NCBI GenBank assembly: GCA_002427745.1
Contig: DIYF01000010.1
Coordinates: 39,171-103,170, forward strand
Source of the DNA: Roseivirga sp. UBA6061
GTDB taxonomy: Bacteria > Bacteroidota > Bacteroidia > Cytophagales > Cyclobacteriaceae
Direction of reading: 5' to 3'
DNA length: 64,000 nucleotides
Numbering within the stretch: position 1 is the stretch's first letter; each line of letters opens with the position of its first letter. Shown in pieces: positions 17,617 through 27,270 of this stretch. A program made the position numbers and the translations under genes. Under the pieces are notes generated by a model. The model was not told where the DNA came from. It was given only the letters and a program-made list of their open reading frames with translations, and searched no databases.

Positions 17617-20600
17617 ATGAGATTATTAGCCTGTATCATGTCTGTTCTGCTGTTGTGTCCGTTGCAAAAAGCCTTGGCTCAGAAGTCATATAACACCGTG
17701 TTAGACTTCAAATGTGCTGTAGGGGCAAAGTACACCAGGGAAGAGCGCGAAGTTCAGCTATTGAAATTTCAGCAATGGAAACGAGACCGGCAGCAGAGCT
17801 TTCGTGACAGCAATGGTAACCTGTTAGCCTCTGAAGCTGCTCCCGGCCCCTATACCATTCCCGTGGTCTTCCACATATTTGAAGGAGTTCAGGGTACTTC
17901 CCATACCAATGTGGCAGGCGCTGTGGCGGCACTGAATGATGCTTTTGCCCATCTTAATGCCTTTAATGTCAACCAGGGGGTGGATACCAATATTCAGTTC
18001 TGTCTGGCTCAGAAAGCTCCGGACGGAGGCATAACCAATGGGGTCAACCGTATCAAAGCCGATTATTTCAATTTTGATATGGACCTGGAAGACGCCAAGC
18101 TCAAAACCACATTGCAGTGGGACCCCAGGTATTATCTCAACATCTGGGTGGTCGATCAGATCTACTCGGAGATAAGTGCTGACTTTAGCGGCCGTGGTGG
18201 CTGGCAGAGAACGGGAGCGGGAGGTTATGCTACTTTGCCCGGAGGGGTGGTGCGGCTCAATGCTTTTAGTGATGGTATTGTCGCAGCCGGCATGTCACCG
18301 GGACTGCTGGCGCATGAGGCGGGTCACTATTTTGGCTTACTACATACTTTTCAGGGGGGCTGTAAGAATGATAATTGTGAACTGGATGGTGATCTGGTCT
18401 GTGATACCCCTCCAGACAAAGATCCTACAGGACCTTGTGGCGGTAATTCCTGTAAGACAGATACCCTCTCTAATTACAGTAACAATCATTTTTTGATGGA
18501 TGTACCGGATATGACCACGAATTTCATGGACTATTCCGCCTGCGGTACAGACTTTACTTTAGGACAGCGTGATCGCATGCATTTTCACCTCGATAACTAC
18601 AGAAGTCTGCTGGATGCCAATGTTATCGGAGCTTGCACTAAACCCTGTAACGGGAATGTACTGGTAGAATATATCACTCCCAGCGACTCCATCATTTCAG
18701 TCGGTGATGCGGTTACTTTTTCGAGCACCAGCCATGGAGGAACAAATTATGAATGGTATGTAGAACAGGTCGGAGATGTAACTTCGGGTTACTCAACCGC
18801 CATGGAAGTGGGCTACGCGCCTGCCACGCCAAGCGTGGCAACTACCAAAGACCTGACACATACCTTCACAGCCGAAGGAAAGTACAGGGTTTATCTCAAA
18901 GTCTGGGATGCCGCAAATCCTTCCTGCTTTGCCTCATACTCTCAGATTTTCAGGGTGACTTGTGGAGGAGTAGATGCCCGGTTCTGGCCTAACAAACGTT
19001 TCATTGCCTCCAAACAGCCAATGGCCAAATTCCTCGATTCAGTTTATTTTGAGAATCTCTCTGCCGGGGCTGACAACTATCTCTGGACGGTTGAGCACAT
19101 ACCCTACGACCCCATAAATGGTACGACCTCACCGGTTTTCAATTCAACCGATGAACACCTTAACTATACCTTTCCTGAGCCCGGGGTATACAAGATATCT
19201 ATGGAGGCTTTCAGTGGCAGCTGTAGCGATACGGCCGGACCTTTTACGCTGAATGTAGCCGACCCTACTATGAACGGCATACCACGGATAACCAGGGCTG
19301 ACTGCCTCAATGAAGACAGTATTAAGGTCAGGCTGAGAATATCCAACCTGGGCTATGATACGGTTAACGTTGGTACGCCTGTGTCCTTTTACGATGAAGA
19401 CCCGCGAAACGCATCCCCGGTCCCCAAACTGCTTACTACCTATTATCTCCCAAAGGTTGTTTATGGCAGGGATTTTCCAGAGCTCTTTGAGGTGAAAATG
19501 AAGGGGAGCAGACTCAAGCTGGATCAGCTGTATGTGGTCTTTAACGATGATGGCTCGGGTGCCTTTCCGCGTACTTTCGTGGCTGGCGACCGGAACGTGA
19601 CCAGTGATCAGTCGGTGTTTCCACCATCAGGCTGGAATGAGCTCACTTACAATGACAATTTCAGTCAGAAACGAGATTTTCAGTACAGAGTAGAAATGCT
19701 CACAACGAATAACCTGGCCTGTGCCTTTGCTGACCACCAGGTAGAGGCTAAAATTTTTAATGACCCGGGCGGCTCTACCATTCGCTGGGACCCTGATACA
19801 GGTATGTCTTGTACAGACTGTCTTGACCCTTTCATAACGATGACAGATCAGACACTGACAAAAAAAATCATCGTTACCAGTAGCTGTGGTTGCTCAGACT
19901 CCACAACGGTAACAATCGATACCCGCCCTTATAATCCTCCTTTGGTAACACAGCCTGCAGATGCCTGTCAGTTCAACCTGATGCCCGATCTCGCTGGTTT
20001 CGTCACCGGTCCTGATATTACCTGGTATACGGCTGAGACAGGAGGTACCGGTACTAATCAGACACCGGTATTGGACCCCGATCTGGCCGGTACCTATGAG
20101 TTTTGGGTAAGTCAGACAGTCAATGGCTGCGAAGGGCCCCGGGAGAAACTTTCCATGCTGGTTAAACCGGCCCCCACACCTGAGGTATTGCTGATCCCGG
20201 ATATCTGTTTGAATGAAACACCACCAGACCTGTCGTTAGCGGTGAATGGTACAGGTTTGCGCTGGTATACATCCGAGACAGGTGGTCTTGGCAGTGCCAC
20301 AACTCCCACCATAAATACAGGCATCGCGGGTCCTGTTACCCATTGGGTAACGCAAAATACAAATGGCTGCGAAAGCCCCAGAGTGCCGGTTTCCTATGAA
20401 ATAATTGACTTGCCATCTGCTCCGGTGGTCGATCCATTCGTCCATTTCTGTGTAGATGATCCCAGTCCCGATCTCGCCTCATTTGTTACCGGTACTGACC
20501 TGAAATGGTATACCGATTTCAGTACCGGAGTCAGTAATGTGGCCCCCGGTACTCTGAGAATGGATACAGCCGGAGTAGCTAAGTATTGGGTCACCCAGAC

Positions 20601-21165
20601 CCTCAATGGCTGTGAAGGACCTCCCGCTGAAGTCACTTTTCAGGTCAACTTCATTGATGTCGGCTTTCAGGACTTTTATGAAATAGACGAAGGCGATCCC
20701 CTGGATATGGAAGTTACTGTGGAGACAGAGCCTGTAGAAAGTAATTTTACCGTTACCTGGAAGAATGAGTCGGGAAGCGTGGTGGGCAACGGATTAACCA
20801 CCACCCAATATCCCGAAAGGACCACGACATACACGGTTGAAGTGGCAACCGATGAAGGCTGTATAGAGGTCAGGCAAATAGATGTTACTGTAATCATGGA
20901 CCTCAGGCCGGCCGAAATATTCACTCCGAATGGTGATGGCTTTAATGATGCCTGGAATGTGGGCTTTATCAGCCAGTTTCCTGAAGCCACGATCAGTGTA
21001 TACAATCGCTGGGGCAACCTGGTATTTCAGGACAGGAATTACCAGAATAACTGGTCGGGTGTACACAATAGCCAGAAGCTGCCCGTAGGCACGTATTATT
21101 TTGTAGTAGACTTGTCTGTATACGAGCGGGAGCCGGTTACAGGTAGTGTAACCATAATGAGATAA
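17617..21165 (+). CDS. Secreted M43-type metalloprotease with PKD/Ig repeats and type B T9SS tail
   Basis: 1182 residues from ATG 17617, where a signal peptide begins (MRLLACIMSVLLL...LAQ); a TTG 27 nt upstream is less likely. The catalytic domain (about 75-340) has the metzincin zinc motif HEAGHYFGLLH (H233, H237, H243) and a later Met-turn region (FMDYSACG), typical of pappalysin-like M43 peptidases. PKD-like domains follow (about 350-560), then a beta-rich stretch, and three Ig-like repeats (about 770-1020) each with a WYT core and a V(S/T)Q(T/N)xNGCE(G/S)P ending. The last 85 residues (FTPNGDGFNDAW, YNRWGNLVFQ, GTYYFVVDL) are the gliding-motility-associated C-terminal domain, a type B tail for secretion by the type IX system. 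The PorP/SprF gene 2 nt downstream is its probable partner. Confidence 0.9.
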   Translation: MRLLACIMSVLLLCPLQKALAQKSYNTVLDFKCAVGAKYTREEREVQLLKFQQWKRDRQQSFRDSNGNLLASEAAPGPYTIPVVFHIFEGVQGTSHTNVAGAVAALNDAFAHLNAFNVNQGVDTNIQFCLAQKAPDGGITNGVNRIKADYFNFDMDLEDAKLKTTLQWDPRYYLNIWVVDQIYSEISADFSGRGGWQRTGAGGYATLPGGVVRLNAFSDGIVAAGMSPGLLAHEAGHYFGLLHTFQGGCKNDNCELDGDLVCDTPPDKDPTGPCGGNSCKTDTLSNYSNNHFLMDVPDMTTNFMDYSACGTDFTLGQRDRMHFHLDNYRSLLDANVIGACTKPCNGNVLVEYITPSDSIISVGDAVTFSSTSHGGTNYEWYVEQVGDVTSGYSTAMEVGYAPATPSVATTKDLTHTFTAEGKYRVYLKVWDAANPSCFASYSQIFRVTCGGVDARFWPNKRFIASKQPMAKFLDSVYFENLSAGADNYLWTVEHIPYDPINGTTSPVFNSTDEHLNYTFPEPGVYKISMEAFSGSCSDTAGPFTLNVADPTMNGIPRITRADCLNEDSIKVRLRISNLGYDTVNVGTPVSFYDEDPRNASPVPKLLTTYYLPKVVYGRDFPELFEVKMKGSRLKLDQLYVVFNDDGSGAFPRTFVAGDRNVTSDQSVFPPSGWNELTYNDNFSQKRDFQYRVEMLTTNNLACAFADHQVEAKIFNDPGGSTIRWDPDTGMSCTDCLDPFITMTDQTLTKKIIVTSSCGCSDSTTVTIDTRPYNPPLVTQPADACQFNLMPDLAGFVTGPDITWYTAETGGTGTNQTPVLDPDLAGTYEFWVSQTVNGCEGPREKLSMLVKPAPTPEVLLIPDICLNETPPDLSLAVNGTGLRWYTSETGGLGSATTPTINTGIAGPVTHWVTQNTNGCESPRVPVSYEIIDLPSAPVVDPFVHFCVDDPSPDLASFVTGTDLKWYTDFSTGVSNVAPGTLRMDTAGVAKYWVTQTLNGCEGPPAEVTFQVNFIDVGFQDFYEIDEGDPLDMEVTVETEPVESNFTVTWKNESGSVVGNGLTTTQYPERTTTYTVEVATDEGCIEVRQIDVTVIMDLRPAEIFTPNGDGFNDAWNVGFISQFPEATISVYNRWGNLVFQDRNYQNNWSGVHNSQKLPVGTYYFVVDLSVYEREPVTGSVTIMR

Positions 21166-21167
21166 GG

Positions 21168-22190
21168 ATGATGCAACTGATGAGAAATATCTCACAAACC
21201 AGGCATCTTCGACTTGCAGTGATGCTGTTGACAATGGCTTCCTGCCTTTTCGTACCGGCCAGACTGAATGCGCAACAACTTCCTCAGTATACACAGATTA
21301 CAGTGAACCCTTATATGGTCAATCCGGCCCTGGCGGGAACAGAAGGTTTTGTGCACATCCAAAGTGCTTTCAGGTCGCAGTGGCAAGGCTTTGACGGAGC
21401 CCCGGAAACCGGATACCTGTCACTGCACGCACCTCTGAACAACAAAATGGTGGGGCAGAAGTACAAAGGGGCAAAATTTCTTACCGGTAGCTGGATTTCA
21501 CTGGGCGGAACGATCTCTTATGACAAAACGGGGCCGTTGCGCAATACCGTCAGTCATCTTACACTCGCTTATAACCTTGCCCTGGATGCCAGTGGTCTCA
21601 GACTTTCTTTCGGCTTGAATGTAGGCCTGCAGAGCTTCTCGTTTGATCCCGGTGAATCTCTCGGCAATATTCCGGATCCTGGCGACCCGCTATTGCAAGG
21701 CGCCATTAATCAGACTTCTATGGATGCCGCGGTCGGGTTTTGGTTATATAGTCCGAAGTTTTTCCTGGGGCTCTCTTCCTATCAGTTGCTGGAAAATCCG
21801 GTAGCGGGAGACTTTGATGGCCAGCGTGTTTTTAACGGAACTTTGCTCCGGCATTATTTTGCTATGGCAGGCCTGAAGGTCGATCTGGACCATGATCTCT
21901 TTGCGGTACCCTCCGTGCTTGTCAAACAGGTACCCTCTTTTCCCCTCTCTTATGACCTCAATGTGAAACTGGTCTGGAAGGATGACTACTGGGTCAGCAC
22001 CAGCTACAGAAATGAAGATTCCTTTGCAGTCGCCCTCGGGCTGGTCATTAACAAGAGAATTGAGTTTGGTTACTCCTGGGACCTGATTACCTCCGGCATC
22101 CAAAACAATGCTTCTGGTAGTAGTGAAATATCACTGGGGTACAGGCTGTTTATCAAGCCCAGGGTAGTCTGTCCCGATGAATTCTGGTAA
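21168..22190 (+). CDS. PorP/SprF family type IX secretion outer-membrane protein
   Basis: 340 residues, signal peptide to about residue 35 (...RLNAQQ). The start of the mature chain, QYTQITVNPYMVNPALAG, is the hallmark of PorP/SprF proteins, followed by alternating beta strands of a 14-strand barrel-like outer-membrane protein ending in an aromatic residue (DEFW). Family knowledge: SprF is needed for surface delivery of SprB, a protein with a type B tail, and such pairs are commonly adjacent. Here the gene starts 2 nt after a large type B-tail protease, so it is probably its dedicated partner. Confidence 0.92.
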   Translation: MMQLMRNISQTRHLRLAVMLLTMASCLFVPARLNAQQLPQYTQITVNPYMVNPALAGTEGFVHIQSAFRSQWQGFDGAPETGYLSLHAPLNNKMVGQKYKGAKFLTGSWISLGGTISYDKTGPLRNTVSHLTLAYNLALDASGLRLSFGLNVGLQSFSFDPGESLGNIPDPGDPLLQGAINQTSMDAAVGFWLYSPKFFLGLSSYQLLENPVAGDFDGQRVFNGTLLRHYFAMAGLKVDLDHDLFAVPSVLVKQVPSFPLSYDLNVKLVWKDDYWVSTSYRNEDSFAVALGLVINKRIEFGYSWDLITSGIQNNASGSSEISLGYRLFIKPRVVCPDEFW

Positions 22191-22246
22191 GCGGCAGAAG
22201 CCCAAAGTCTTTTAAGTTCGGGAAAATACCCTCTTACTTTTTTCGT

Positions 22247-22254
22247 TATTTTTG
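22247..22254 (+). promoter_or_regulatory. -7 promoter box, probably leaderless start
   Basis: TATTTTTG is a perfect match to TAnnTTTG and ends 5 nt before the ATG at 22260. Transcription would begin at or next to the start codon. I did not find a clear TTTG -33 element. Confidence 0.4.
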
Positions 22255-22259
22255 GCGAC

Positions 22260-23123
22260 ATGAGAATGCGTTTGCTGATCATATTACTGGCCTTGCTGCC
22301 TCTGGCTTCTTTTGCACAGAAGAAAAAGAAGAAGAACAAGAAAACACTCAAAGAGAGAGTGCAGGAATTGCTCAATACCAATGTGCAGAAAGACTCCCTC
22401 CTGATCTATAAAGAAGAGCAGCAGGACACCATTCCTGATGTGGAGCTCAAAAAGAAAAGGAATCATTTCTTTGGTGTAAAAACCAAGCGGGCCTACACAG
22501 TCAACAAAATCAATGGCAGAACGGTCATAGAAGATTTCTACATATTACCGGAAGGGGTGGAGGTAGACCCCTATGTGCTCCAGATTTTTGTTCATGATCA
22601 GCAGCGGGAAGAAGTAAAGGCAGTCAGGGGTGTCAGGGGAAGATTGGTAAACAGAGTACTTCATGGCCCTTATAAAAAGCTGGTAAATGATCAGGTAGTG
22701 GAAGAAGGTATGTTTTTCTATGGCACCAAGCATCAGCGTTGGGTATTGCTTGATCGCCAGAATAAGCTTGTACAAAAAGAACACTTCCATAAAGGCTGGT
22801 ACCGTGATTCCGAAATCACCTATTACGATGGTGATGCCAAAACACGCATCAAGTCCGTAACTCCCATTAAATATGGCAAGAAGGAGGGCATGTATATTCA
22901 GTTTTTCCCAAACGGCCAACTCGCCATGCGCGGGCGCTATGAGTTTGATAAGAAAGTAGGTGTATGGGAAGAATTCCACCAGGTAAACAGGGTTGTTATC
23001 AAACGTGAAATCCAGTATGCCCCTGATCCGTTTCAAAAGAATTTCCAGTCCTTTATCCGCAAAGAATGGGATGCCCTGAGCAACCTGCTTTATGTCTCTC
23101 CCAAACTCTCCAAAAACGGTTAG
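22260..23123 (+). CDS. YwqK/MORN-like repeat secreted protein
   Basis: 287 residues. A signal peptide (to about residue 20, ...ASFAQ) is followed directly by a striking lysine-rich run KKKKKNKKTLKERV. The second half has MORN_2/YwqK-type strand pairs: YGKKEGMYIQFFPNGQLAMRG then YEFDKKVGVWEEF (about 205-245). Such repeats occur in Bacteroidota periplasmic or surface proteins and in proteins labelled YwqK-family antitoxin; a toxin-antitoxin role is not supported by the neighbours. It starts 69 nt after the PorP/SprF gene but seems to have its own promoter. Confidence 0.7.
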   Translation: MRMRLLIILLALLPLASFAQKKKKKNKKTLKERVQELLNTNVQKDSLLIYKEEQQDTIPDVELKKKRNHFFGVKTKRAYTVNKINGRTVIEDFYILPEGVEVDPYVLQIFVHDQQREEVKAVRGVRGRLVNRVLHGPYKKLVNDQVVEEGMFFYGTKHQRWVLLDRQNKLVQKEHFHKGWYRDSEITYYDGDAKTRIKSVTPIKYGKKEGMYIQFFPNGQLAMRGRYEFDKKVGVWEEFHQVNRVVIKREIQYAPDPFQKNFQSFIRKEWDALSNLLYVSPKLSKNG

Positions 23124-23242
23124 CCTTACAGGCCATAATGCCTTAACCCTGATTACTCATCACTGATATACTGATAACTTGCTGGTTAAGGTAGAAATGC
23201 TTCCTCACTATCGATGCCATTTGAACCACAACCGTACGGACA

Positions 23243-23587
23243 TCAATAAAAGGCATCTTCAAAATGCACCAGCTCCTCCGCTCTTCCCTTTTTATAGATA
23301 GCTATGATGTCAAAGCGAATGCCCCCTTCCCAGTCTTTTTCAATCATATATTCCTCAGCGGCTCTGATAATGGCATCCTGTTGTTTTTGACTTACAAAAG
23401 ATTCGGGGTTACCAAATGCTTTCGAGCTCCGGGTCTTCACTTCTACAAAGATCAGCAGGTTGTTGCGTGAGCAGATCAGGTCTATTTCTGACTTCTTAAA
23501 GCGATAGTTTTGCTCCAGGATTTTATATCCGTTTTCGACTAAAAAAGCGGCTGCATTCTCCTCTCCGAGCTTACCAATCGATTGCAT
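23243..23587 (-). CDS. yraN: YraN family (UPF0102) putative endonuclease
   Basis: 114 residues, normal length. It shows the family pattern GKLGEENAAAFL at the N-terminus, then EIDLI (about 38) and FVEVKTRSS (about 48), which is the PD-(D/E)xK-like nuclease core. Family knowledge: a small conserved nuclease-fold protein with poorly defined role, perhaps linked to DNA recombination. It is transcribed divergently from pgi, with 73 bp between the starts. Confidence 0.9.
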   Translation of the reverse strand: MQSIGKLGEENAAAFLVENGYKILEQNYRFKKSEIDLICSRNNLLIFVEVKTRSSKAFGNPESFVSQKQQDAIIRAAEEYMIEKDWEGGIRFDIIAIYKKGRAEELVHFEDAFY

Positions 23588-23660
23588 GCAATAGAATTCC
23601 TTTCAACCCAATTTAAGCACTAAAATGCATTAACTTCACCAACCCAAAATTTTCTGAGAA

Positions 23661-25316
23661 ATGCTTAAATCCATAAACCCCACCACAACTGCTGCCTGGC
23701 AGAAGCTTTCAAACCACTTCGACCAAATGTCTGCCATTCATATGCGCGACTTATTCAAAGAGAACCCGGGTCGATTCGGGGAGTTCTCCATTCGCTTCAA
23801 CGACATCCTGGTAGATTATTCCAAGAATATCATCACGGCAGAAACCATGGCCAACCTGCAGGCACTGGCGACAGAATGCGGTGTCAAGGAGGCCATTACG
23901 TCTATGTTTTCAGGAGATACAATCAATGCTACCGAGAGTCGGGCTGTGCTGCATACTGCACTCAGAAATCAGTCAGACAGACCGGTACTTGTAGATGGTA
24001 AAGACGTAATGCCTGATGTGCGGGCTGCACTGTCCAAAATGAAGACTTTTGCTGATAAGGTGACAGGAGGTACCTGGTTGGGATATACCGGTAAACCCGT
24101 TAAGTCTATTGTGAATATTGGTATCGGAGGTTCTGATCTGGGTCCGGTGATGGTGACGGAAGCCCTCAAATCATATACCGTTGAGGGAATTAAGACCTAC
24201 TTCGTGTCTAACGTGGACGGTACTCACATGGCCGAAACACTGAAGCAGGTAAATGCTGAGGAGACACTCTTCATGATTGCCTCCAAGACTTTCACAACTC
24301 AGGAAACTATGACCAACGCCCACTCTGCCCGTAGCTGGTTTTTAGAGCAGGGAGCGGCAGAAGCAGATATTGCCAAACACTTTGTAGCCTTGTCAACCAA
24401 TGCCGCTGCGGTGGCAGATTTTGGTATCGATACGGCCAATATGTTTGAATTCTGGGACTGGGTAGGCGGGCGTTACTCGCTTTGGTCTTCGATTGGTCTT
24501 TCAATAGCCTGTACCATTGGCTATGACAATTTTGAAGAACTTCTGACAGGAGCATATGAAATGGATGAGCATTTCAGAGCAGCAGACTTTGAAGAGAACC
24601 TGCCTGTTGTACTGGCTTTGATCGGTTTATGGTATGGTAATTTCTTTGGTTCGGAATCCGAAGCAATATTGCCTTATGACCAGTATATGCATCGCTTTGC
24701 CGCTTACTTTCAGCAGGGCAACATGGAGAGTAATGGTAAGTATGTAGACAGAGACGGTAAGGCTGTAGACTATCAGACGGGGCCCATTGTATGGGGCGAG
24801 CCTGGCACCAACGGCCAACATGCCTTCTACCAGCTCATTCACCAGGGTACCAAACTGATACCTTGTGACTTTATGGCTCCGGCCATCAGTCATAATCCGG
24901 TGGGAGATCACCATGAAAAACTGATGTCAAACTTCTTTGCACAAACCGAGGCCCTGCTCAACGGCAAGACACTGGAAGAAGTGACAGAGGAACTGGAAGC
25001 TGCCGGAAAAACAGCTGAGGAAATAGCAGAAATAGCACCCTTCAAAGTCTTCCAGGGGAATAAACCGACCAACTCGGTACTGTTTAAGCAGCTGACCCCG
25101 AGAGTACTTGGCTCGTTAATCGCCATGTACGAACACAAAATCTTTGTACAGGGAGTTATCTGGAATATTTACAGTTTTGATCAGTGGGGCGTGGAGCTCG
25201 GCAAGGTACTCGCCAAGAAAATCCTGCCGGAGCTGGAGAATGATGCCGAAGTAAGCTCACATGATGCTTCTACCAACGGACTGATCAATGCTTACAAAAC
25301 AATGAGAAACGCGTAA
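23661..25316 (+). CDS. pgi: Glucose-6-phosphate isomerase
   Basis: 551 residues, the usual length of the long bacterial/eukaryal form. Signature motifs: [12 protein letters not shown] (about 153), [13 protein letters not shown] (about 211-223), [11 protein letters not shown] (about 272) and [12 protein letters not shown] near the C-terminus (about 510). It interconverts glucose-6-P and fructose-6-P in the cytoplasm. Its stop codon overlaps the next ATG by one base (TAATG), coupling it to mannose-6-phosphate isomerase, which acts on the same fructose-6-P. Confidence 0.97.
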   Translation: MLKSINPTTTAAWQKLSNHFDQMSAIHMRDLFKENPGRFGEFSIRFNDILVDYSKNIITAETMANLQALATECGVKEAITSMFSGDTINATESRAVLHTALRNQSDRPVLVDGKDVMPDVRAALSKMKTFADKVTGGTWLGYTGKPVKSIVNIGIGGSDLGPVMVTEALKSYTVEGIKTYFVSNVDGTHMAETLKQVNAEETLFMIASKTFTTQETMTNAHSARSWFLEQGAAEADIAKHFVALSTNAAAVADFGIDTANMFEFWDWVGGRYSLWSSIGLSIACTIGYDNFEELLTGAYEMDEHFRAADFEENLPVVLALIGLWYGNFFGSESEAILPYDQYMHRFAAYFQQGNMESNGKYVDRDGKAVDYQTGPIVWGEPGTNGQHAFYQLIHQGTKLIPCDFMAPAISHNPVGDHHEKLMSNFFAQTEALLNGKTLEEVTEELEAAGKTAEEIAEIAPFKVFQGNKPTNSVLFKQLTPRVLGSLIAMYEHKIFVQGVIWNIYSFDQWGVELGKVLAKKILPELENDAEVSSHDASTNGLINAYKTMRNA

Positions 25317-26305
25317 TGACTGATAAGAAATACTTATACCCACTCAAGTTTGATACCATCTTCAAAGAAAAAATCTGGGGAGGTACCAAGATCAAGGATG
25401 TATTGGGAAAAGACTTCGCTCCGCTGAATAACTGTGGAGAGACCTGGGAGATTTCAGGTGTTCCTGGCAACCTCTCCAAAGTCAGTGAGGGAGTGTTGAA
25501 AGGTAAGACCCTGCCCGAGCTGATTGATACTTACGGGGCTGATTTGGTGGGAAAGAAAGTATATGAGCGTTACGGCAACGAGTTTCCTCTCCTTATTAAG
25601 TTCATAGATGCTGCTCAGGATCTTTCCATTCAGGTACATCCGGACGATAAGCTGGCAAAGGAGCGTCATAATTCATTGGGTAAGACGGAGATGTGGTATA
25701 TTTTCCAGGCCGATGAAGGAGCAAAACTCATCACGGGATTTAACAAAGACACCTCAAAAGAAGAATATTTAGAATACCTCAATTCAGGCAGACTTACTGA
25801 CATTCTGAATACAGAAACTGCCGAAGCCGGTGATGCATTTTTCATTCCGGCTGGCAGGGTACATACAATCGGCAAAGGACTGCTGCTGGCTGAGATTCAG
25901 CAGTCTTCTGATGTGACCTATCGCATTTATGATTTTGACCGCACAGATGATGAGGGTAATAAGCGAGAGCTACATACAGAGCAGGCCCTGGATGCCCTGG
26001 ACTACCACCACTATTCAGACTACAAAACCAGGGTGAAAAAGTGCATCAATGAGGCTGTACCCATGGTCAAATCCCAGTACTTCCAGACTAACCTTTTAGA
26101 GTTCACAACCGGTATAATTCGTGAGCATTATGATAAGGATTCATTTATAATTTATACTTGTACTGAAGGAGAGGCTGAAATTCAAACTTTGGGACAAACA
26201 ACAAAAATTAGCATGGGAAATGCTGTTTTAGTGCCACAAAAGTTCCCTGAAGTCCATATTCGAACAAAATCGGGATTTAAAATCTTGGAAACATTCGTAC
26301 CTTAA
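25316..26305 (+). CDS. manA: Mannose-6-phosphate isomerase, class I
   Basis: 329 residues. Type I PMI cupin: QVHPDDKLA and KTEMWYI give the zinc-binding His and Glu (about 100-120), and VHTIGKG (about 180) the second His. It interconverts mannose-6-P and fructose-6-P, feeding GDP-mannose or GDP-fucose synthesis or mannose use. One-base overlap with pgi. A role in using mannose released by the GH113-like enzyme downstream is possible but only an inference. Confidence 0.95.
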   Translation: MTDKKYLYPLKFDTIFKEKIWGGTKIKDVLGKDFAPLNNCGETWEISGVPGNLSKVSEGVLKGKTLPELIDTYGADLVGKKVYERYGNEFPLLIKFIDAAQDLSIQVHPDDKLAKERHNSLGKTEMWYIFQADEGAKLITGFNKDTSKEEYLEYLNSGRLTDILNTETAEAGDAFFIPAGRVHTIGKGLLLAEIQQSSDVTYRIYDFDRTDDEGNKRELHTEQALDALDYHHYSDYKTRVKKCINEAVPMVKSQYFQTNLLEFTTGIIREHYDKDSFIIYTCTEGEAEIQTLGQTTKISMGNAVLVPQKFPEVHIRTKSGFKILETFVP

Positions 26306-26315
26306 GTTATTTTTG
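26285..26315 (+). promoter_or_regulatory. Promoter of small ORF, probably leaderless
   Basis: TTG at 26285, a 20-bp spacer and TATTTTTG at 26308-26315 match the Bacteroidota consensus. The ATG at 26319 follows the -7 box by only 3 nt. The elements lie inside the last codons of manA and the gap. Confidence 0.5.
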
Positions 26316-26318
26316 CGT

Positions 26319-26507
26319 ATGGCTGGAAAAAAGAATATGAAAAATTTCGAAGCCACGTTCTTTAACATGAAAGACGAGAGTGTGGTAAGAAAGGAGTTTC
26401 TGGCGCGAAATCATACATCGGCCCTTCGCAAAGCGAACCGACAGATCACGAAACACGTTCGTGTATTATCGGTAGACGAAATCGAAGGTAGCCAGATGTC
26501 AGCCTAA
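26319..26507 (+). CDS. Small conserved-looking basic protein, function unknown
   Basis: 62 residues from ATG 26319 (a TTG two codons earlier is less likely). It is charged and alpha-helical in character (KNFEATFFNMKDESVV, SALRKANRQITKHVRVLSVDEI) with no membrane segment. It looks like a modified beta-alpha-beta fragment, but I do not recognise a family. It has its own promoter-like element and lies between manA and lipB. Confidence 0.6.
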   Translation: MAGKKNMKNFEATFFNMKDESVVRKEFLARNHTSALRKANRQITKHVRVLSVDEIEGSQMSA

Positions 26508-26541
26508 AATGTGTGTGTGTGGCTGTGTAATCGCGTAAGAC

Positions 26542-27270
26542 ATGAATTTTCATATTAATAAGACAGTTGAAGTAGTCAGGCTCGGTGAGGTTGACTATAA
26601 ACGTGTATGGGATTATCAGGAGACTGTTTTCAAAAAAACAGTTGATTTAAAAATTGAAAACAGGCGGGTCGAAGACCCCGGTCTGCAAATTCCTACTCAC
26701 AACTTTCTTGTTACTTGTGAACATCCTCATGTCTATACTCTTGGAAAGAGTGGTTCTTTAGACAACCTTCTGCTCAATGAGCAGGAACTGAAGGAGCACC
26801 AGGCGACCTTTTACAAGATTAATCGGGGAGGTGATATAACCTATCACGGTCCTGGTCAACTTGTTATCTATCCAATTTTGGATTTAGAAAACTTCTTCAC
26901 CGACATCCACAAGTATTTGCGGATGTTGGAAGAAGGCATCATTCTCACCCTGAAAGAATATGGCATCGATTCAGGCAGAATCCCGGGTTTGACCGGAGTC
27001 TGGATCGATCATGCCGAGGGTGCCCCTAATCCGCGCAAAATCTGCGCGATGGGTGTTAAGACCAGCCGATGGGTTACGATGCATGGGCTGGCGCTTAACG
27101 TAAATACCGATCTCTCTTATTTTGGTCACATCATTCCCTGTGGTATTGATGATAAGGCCGTCACCTCTATGAACCAGGAACTGGGTCATTCCGTAAACAT
27201 GTCTGAAGTCGAAAATAAGCTGATAGGCCATATTTCTGACCTCTTTGAGATGCAACTGACCTCACAATGA
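26542..27270 (+). CDS. lipB: Octanoyl-(acyl-carrier-protein) transferase LipB
   Basis: 242 residues. Signature: TLGKSG (about 68), RGGDITYHGPGQLVIYP (about 95-111), and IPCGIDDKAVTSM with catalytic C200 and the nearby conserved Lys. It moves octanoate from ACP to the lipoyl domains of 2-oxoacid dehydrogenases and the glycine cleavage H protein, the first step of lipoate synthesis. The stop overlaps the start of the next gene by 4 nt (ATGA). A short TG-dinucleotide run (about 26508-26520) lies upstream. Confidence 0.95.
   Translation: MNFHINKTVEVVRLGEVDYKRVWDYQETVFKKTVDLKIENRRVEDPGLQIPTHNFLVTCEHPHVYTLGKSGSLDNLLLNEQELKEHQATFYKINRGGDITYHGPGQLVIYPILDLENFFTDIHKYLRMLEEGIILTLKEYGIDSGRIPGLTGVWIDHAEGAPNPRKICAMGVKTSRWVTMHGLALNVNTDLSYFGHIIPCGIDDKAVTSMNQELGHSVNMSEVENKLIGHISDLFEMQLTSQ

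Noticed and set aside
22260..23123. Antitoxin of a toxin-antitoxin pair (YwqK label)
   Set aside because: Has a signal peptide and no toxin-like neighbour; the label reflects repeat similarity only.
26508..26528. TG-dinucleotide run before lipB as a phase-variable repeat
   Set aside because: Only about six TG units and interrupted; too short to argue for slippage control.
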